Below, piece by piece: positions 6,033 to 7,382 of a stretch of 7,382 nucleotides of DNA. The DNA comes from Fulvivirga aurantia. GTDB lineage: Bacteria > Bacteroidota > Bacteroidia > Cytophagales > Cyclobacteriaceae. The DNA lies in contig NZ_SMMD01000758.1 in NCBI RefSeq assembly GCF_009711475.1, positions 1 to 7,382 of the forward strand, given 5' to 3'. The position numbers and the translations under genes are program-made. Position 1 is the stretch's first letter. Each line of letters begins with the position of its first letter. The notes under the pieces were generated by a model. That model saw only the letters and a list, made by a program, of their open reading frames with translations. It made no database searches and was not told where the DNA came from.

Positions 6033-7280
6033 CTAAATTTTCTTGAAAATTATTGAGGTGTTGTGTCCACCAAAGCCGAAAGTGTTACTTAAGGCCACAT
6101 TGATTTCTCTCTCTTGCGCTTTGTTAAACGTTAGGTTCAACTTATTGTCAAGCTCTTCATCGTCAGTAAAGTGGTTGATTGTTGGAGGTACTAAACCATG
6201 GTTCATAGCCAATACACAACCAACAGCCTCAATTGCTCCTGCCGCACCTAGTAAGTGACCGGTCATCGATTTAGTTGAACTTATATTTAGTTTATAAGCA
6301 TGCTCACCAAAGATATTTTTTATAGCAGTTGTCTCGCTTTTATCGCCAAGTGGTGTAGACGTACCGTGTACGTTTATGTAATCCACTTCTTCCGGCTTGA
6401 TGTTAGCGTCATTCAATGCATTTCTCATTACATTGGTTGCACCTAATCCATCAGGATGTGGCGCTGTAATGTGGTGTGCATCAGCAGACATACCTCCACC
6501 GATAATTTCTGCGTAGATTTTAGCTCCTCTTGCTTTGGCATGCTCATATTCTTCTAATATAAGCGCTCCTGCACCTTCTCCGAGTACGAAACCATCACGA
6601 TCTTTATCAAAAGGTCTTGATGCCGTTTCCGGTGAGTCGTTACGCTCAGAAAGGGCCTTCATTGAGTTAAATCCGCCCATACCAGCTTCTGTTACAGCAG
6701 CTTCGCTACCACCAGAGATGGCAACATCCATATGCCCCAGTCTAATGTAGTTCATCGCATCGATCAACGCCACTAATGCAGAAGCACAAGCTGAAACAGT
6801 TACAAAGTTAGGGCCTCTAAAATTGTATTTAATTGAAATATAACCGGCACTTATATCCGCGATCATTTTCGGAATAAAGAAAGGGTTAAAACGAGGTGTG
6901 TTATCGTTTAAAGCATAACTCCTTACTTCTTCCTGAAATGTTTTTAGTCCGCCAATACCGGAGCCCCAGATTACACCTGCCTTATCAAGATCAATAGCTT
7001 CAAGGTCTAACTTCGAATCTTTAATAGCTTCGTCAGCCACTACAAGCGCATATTGAGTAAAGGGGTCCATTTTACGGGCCTCTTTTCTATCAAAATGATC
7101 TTCAGCATTGAAATTCTTAACCTCACAGGCAAATTTAGTCCTGAACTTTTCGGCATCGAACCGTGTGATAGGAGCAGCTCCACTAACGCCATTTTTCAGA
7201 CCGTCCCAATATTCTGAGGCGGTATTTCCAATGGGTGTGAGTGCACCTATGCCGGTTACTACTACTCTTCTTAAAGTCAT
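6033..7280 (-). CDS. fabF: Beta-ketoacyl-[acyl-carrier-protein] synthase II (KAS II)
   Basis: This cytoplasmic condensing enzyme of type II fatty acid synthesis extends acyl-ACP by two carbons using malonyl-ACP. It has 415 residues, typical for the family. The Cys-His-His active site is complete: Cys164 in TVSACAS, His305 in NVHGTSTPLGD and His342 in SSTKSMTGHLLGAAG, with the supporting Lys337. The gating loop NTFGFGGHN (399-407) is present. GSGIGGL (106-112) and the STKSMTGHLLGAAGA block favour FabF over FabB. The N-terminus MTLRRVVVTGIGALTPIG is canonical, so the ATG at 7280 is secure. It lies 39 bp downstream of acpP and four bp upstream of rnc. The stop TAG is followed directly by an in-frame TAA, making a tandem stop just before the rnc GTG. 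No upstream Shine-Dalgarno sequence is evident. Its substrate, acyl-ACP, is carried by the product of the preceding gene. Confidence 0.98.
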   Translation of the reverse strand: MTLRRVVVTGIGALTPIGNTASEYWDGLKNGVSGAAPITRFDAEKFRTKFACEVKNFNAEDHFDRKEARKMDPFTQYALVVADEAIKDSKLDLEAIDLDKAGVIWGSGIGGLKTFQEEVRSYALNDNTPRFNPFFIPKMIADISAGYISIKYNFRGPNFVTVSACASALVALIDAMNYIRLGHMDVAISGGSEAAVTEAGMGGFNSMKALSERNDSPETASRPFDKDRDGFVLGEGAGALILEEYEHAKARGAKIYAEIIGGGMSADAHHITAPHPDGLGATNVMRNALNDANIKPEEVDYINVHGTSTPLGDKSETTAIKNIFGEHAYKLNISSTKSMTGHLLGAAGAIEAVGCVLAMNHGLVPPTINHFTDDEELDNKLNLTFNKAQEREINVALSNTFGFGGHNTSIIFKKI

Positions 7281-7319
7281 ACAAGAAGTTTAGGTGATGG
7301 GGTTGATTATGTTATTTAA

Positions 7320-7382
7320 TTATTTTACGTTCTCTTCTAGGTAAGATATTGCCTGTCCAACAGTAGCAATATTTTCTGCCTG
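7320..7382 (-). CDS. acpP: Acyl carrier protein, C-terminal 20 residues (cut by window edge)
   Basis: Reading inward from the right edge on the minus strand gives 20 codons, QAENIATVGQAISYLEENVK, then TAA. The pattern A-E-x-I-x-T-V-G-x-A-x-x-Y-[LI]-E is the characteristic last helix of bacterial acyl carrier protein. Position directly before fabF supports this, since acpP-fabF is one of the most conserved gene pairs. The phosphopantetheine serine (DSL motif) lies outside the window. ACP carries growing acyl chains in the cytoplasm. Confidence 0.93.
   Translation of the reverse strand, partial: QAENIATVGQAISYLEENVK

Larger units (their letters stand above)
2156..7382 (-). other. Likely operon acpP-fabF-rnc-nadE-lgt
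   Basis: Five consecutive minus-strand genes are separated by 39, 4, 35 and 55 bp. None of these gaps contains a hairpin followed by a T run in the direction of transcription. The main promoter would lie upstream of acpP, outside the window; a weak internal promoter may precede lgt. acpP-fabF-rnc is a widely conserved order. Co-transcription past lgt into the Omp85-type gene is possible but less certain because that gap is 136 bp. Confidence 0.65.

Noticed and set aside
6043..6750. Two 71-residue plus-strand open frames inside fabF
   Set aside because: They are mirror images of the fabF coding sequence, with low-complexity Ser/Ala/Pro-rich translations typical of antisense shadows.

Overview
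The window looks like ordinary core chromosome of a Bacteroidota bacterium, most likely a marine or soil Cytophagales-type species (inference). The reasons are the gene order acpP-fabF-rnc, a NAD+ synthetase with the TSNRSEGDVGY / TMDGDTSG signature I associate with this phylum, an Lgt enlarged in its periplasmic part, AT-rich gaps, and no clear Shine-Dalgarno sequence before most starts. Base composition and codon use look even throughout. I see no mobile element, tRNA, rRNA or CRISPR array.

Layout: the right-hand 92% is one run of minus-strand genes, read here in transcription order from the right edge. First is the last 20 codons of acpP (acyl carrier protein, cut by the window). Then come fabF (beta-ketoacyl-ACP synthase II), rnc (RNase III), nadE (glutamine-dependent NAD+ synthetase), lgt (prolipoprotein diacylglyceryl transferase), and a single-POTRA Omp85/BamA-type outer-membrane beta-barrel protein. 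The gaps are 39, 4, 35, 55 and 136 bp. The first five genes could form one operon; the last may have its own promoter. At the left edge a plus-strand gene, cut by the window, encodes a protein made almost entirely of 24-residue MORN_2-type repeats. It converges on the barrel gene, and the two stop codons overlap by four bases.

Shared roles: acpP and fabF make fatty acyl chains. Lgt uses phospholipid to lipidate lipoproteins, and the Omp85-type protein sits in the outer membrane, so most of the strip serves the cell envelope. rnc and nadE are housekeeping genes in the same transcription unit.

I found no convincing new system. The points most worth checking are an insertion of about 77 residues in Lgt that contains an EF-hand/dockerin-like DLNEDGAV loop, the short one-POTRA barrel protein downstream of lgt, the very regular repeat protein, a small hairpin between rnc and nadE, and the overlapping convergent stops.
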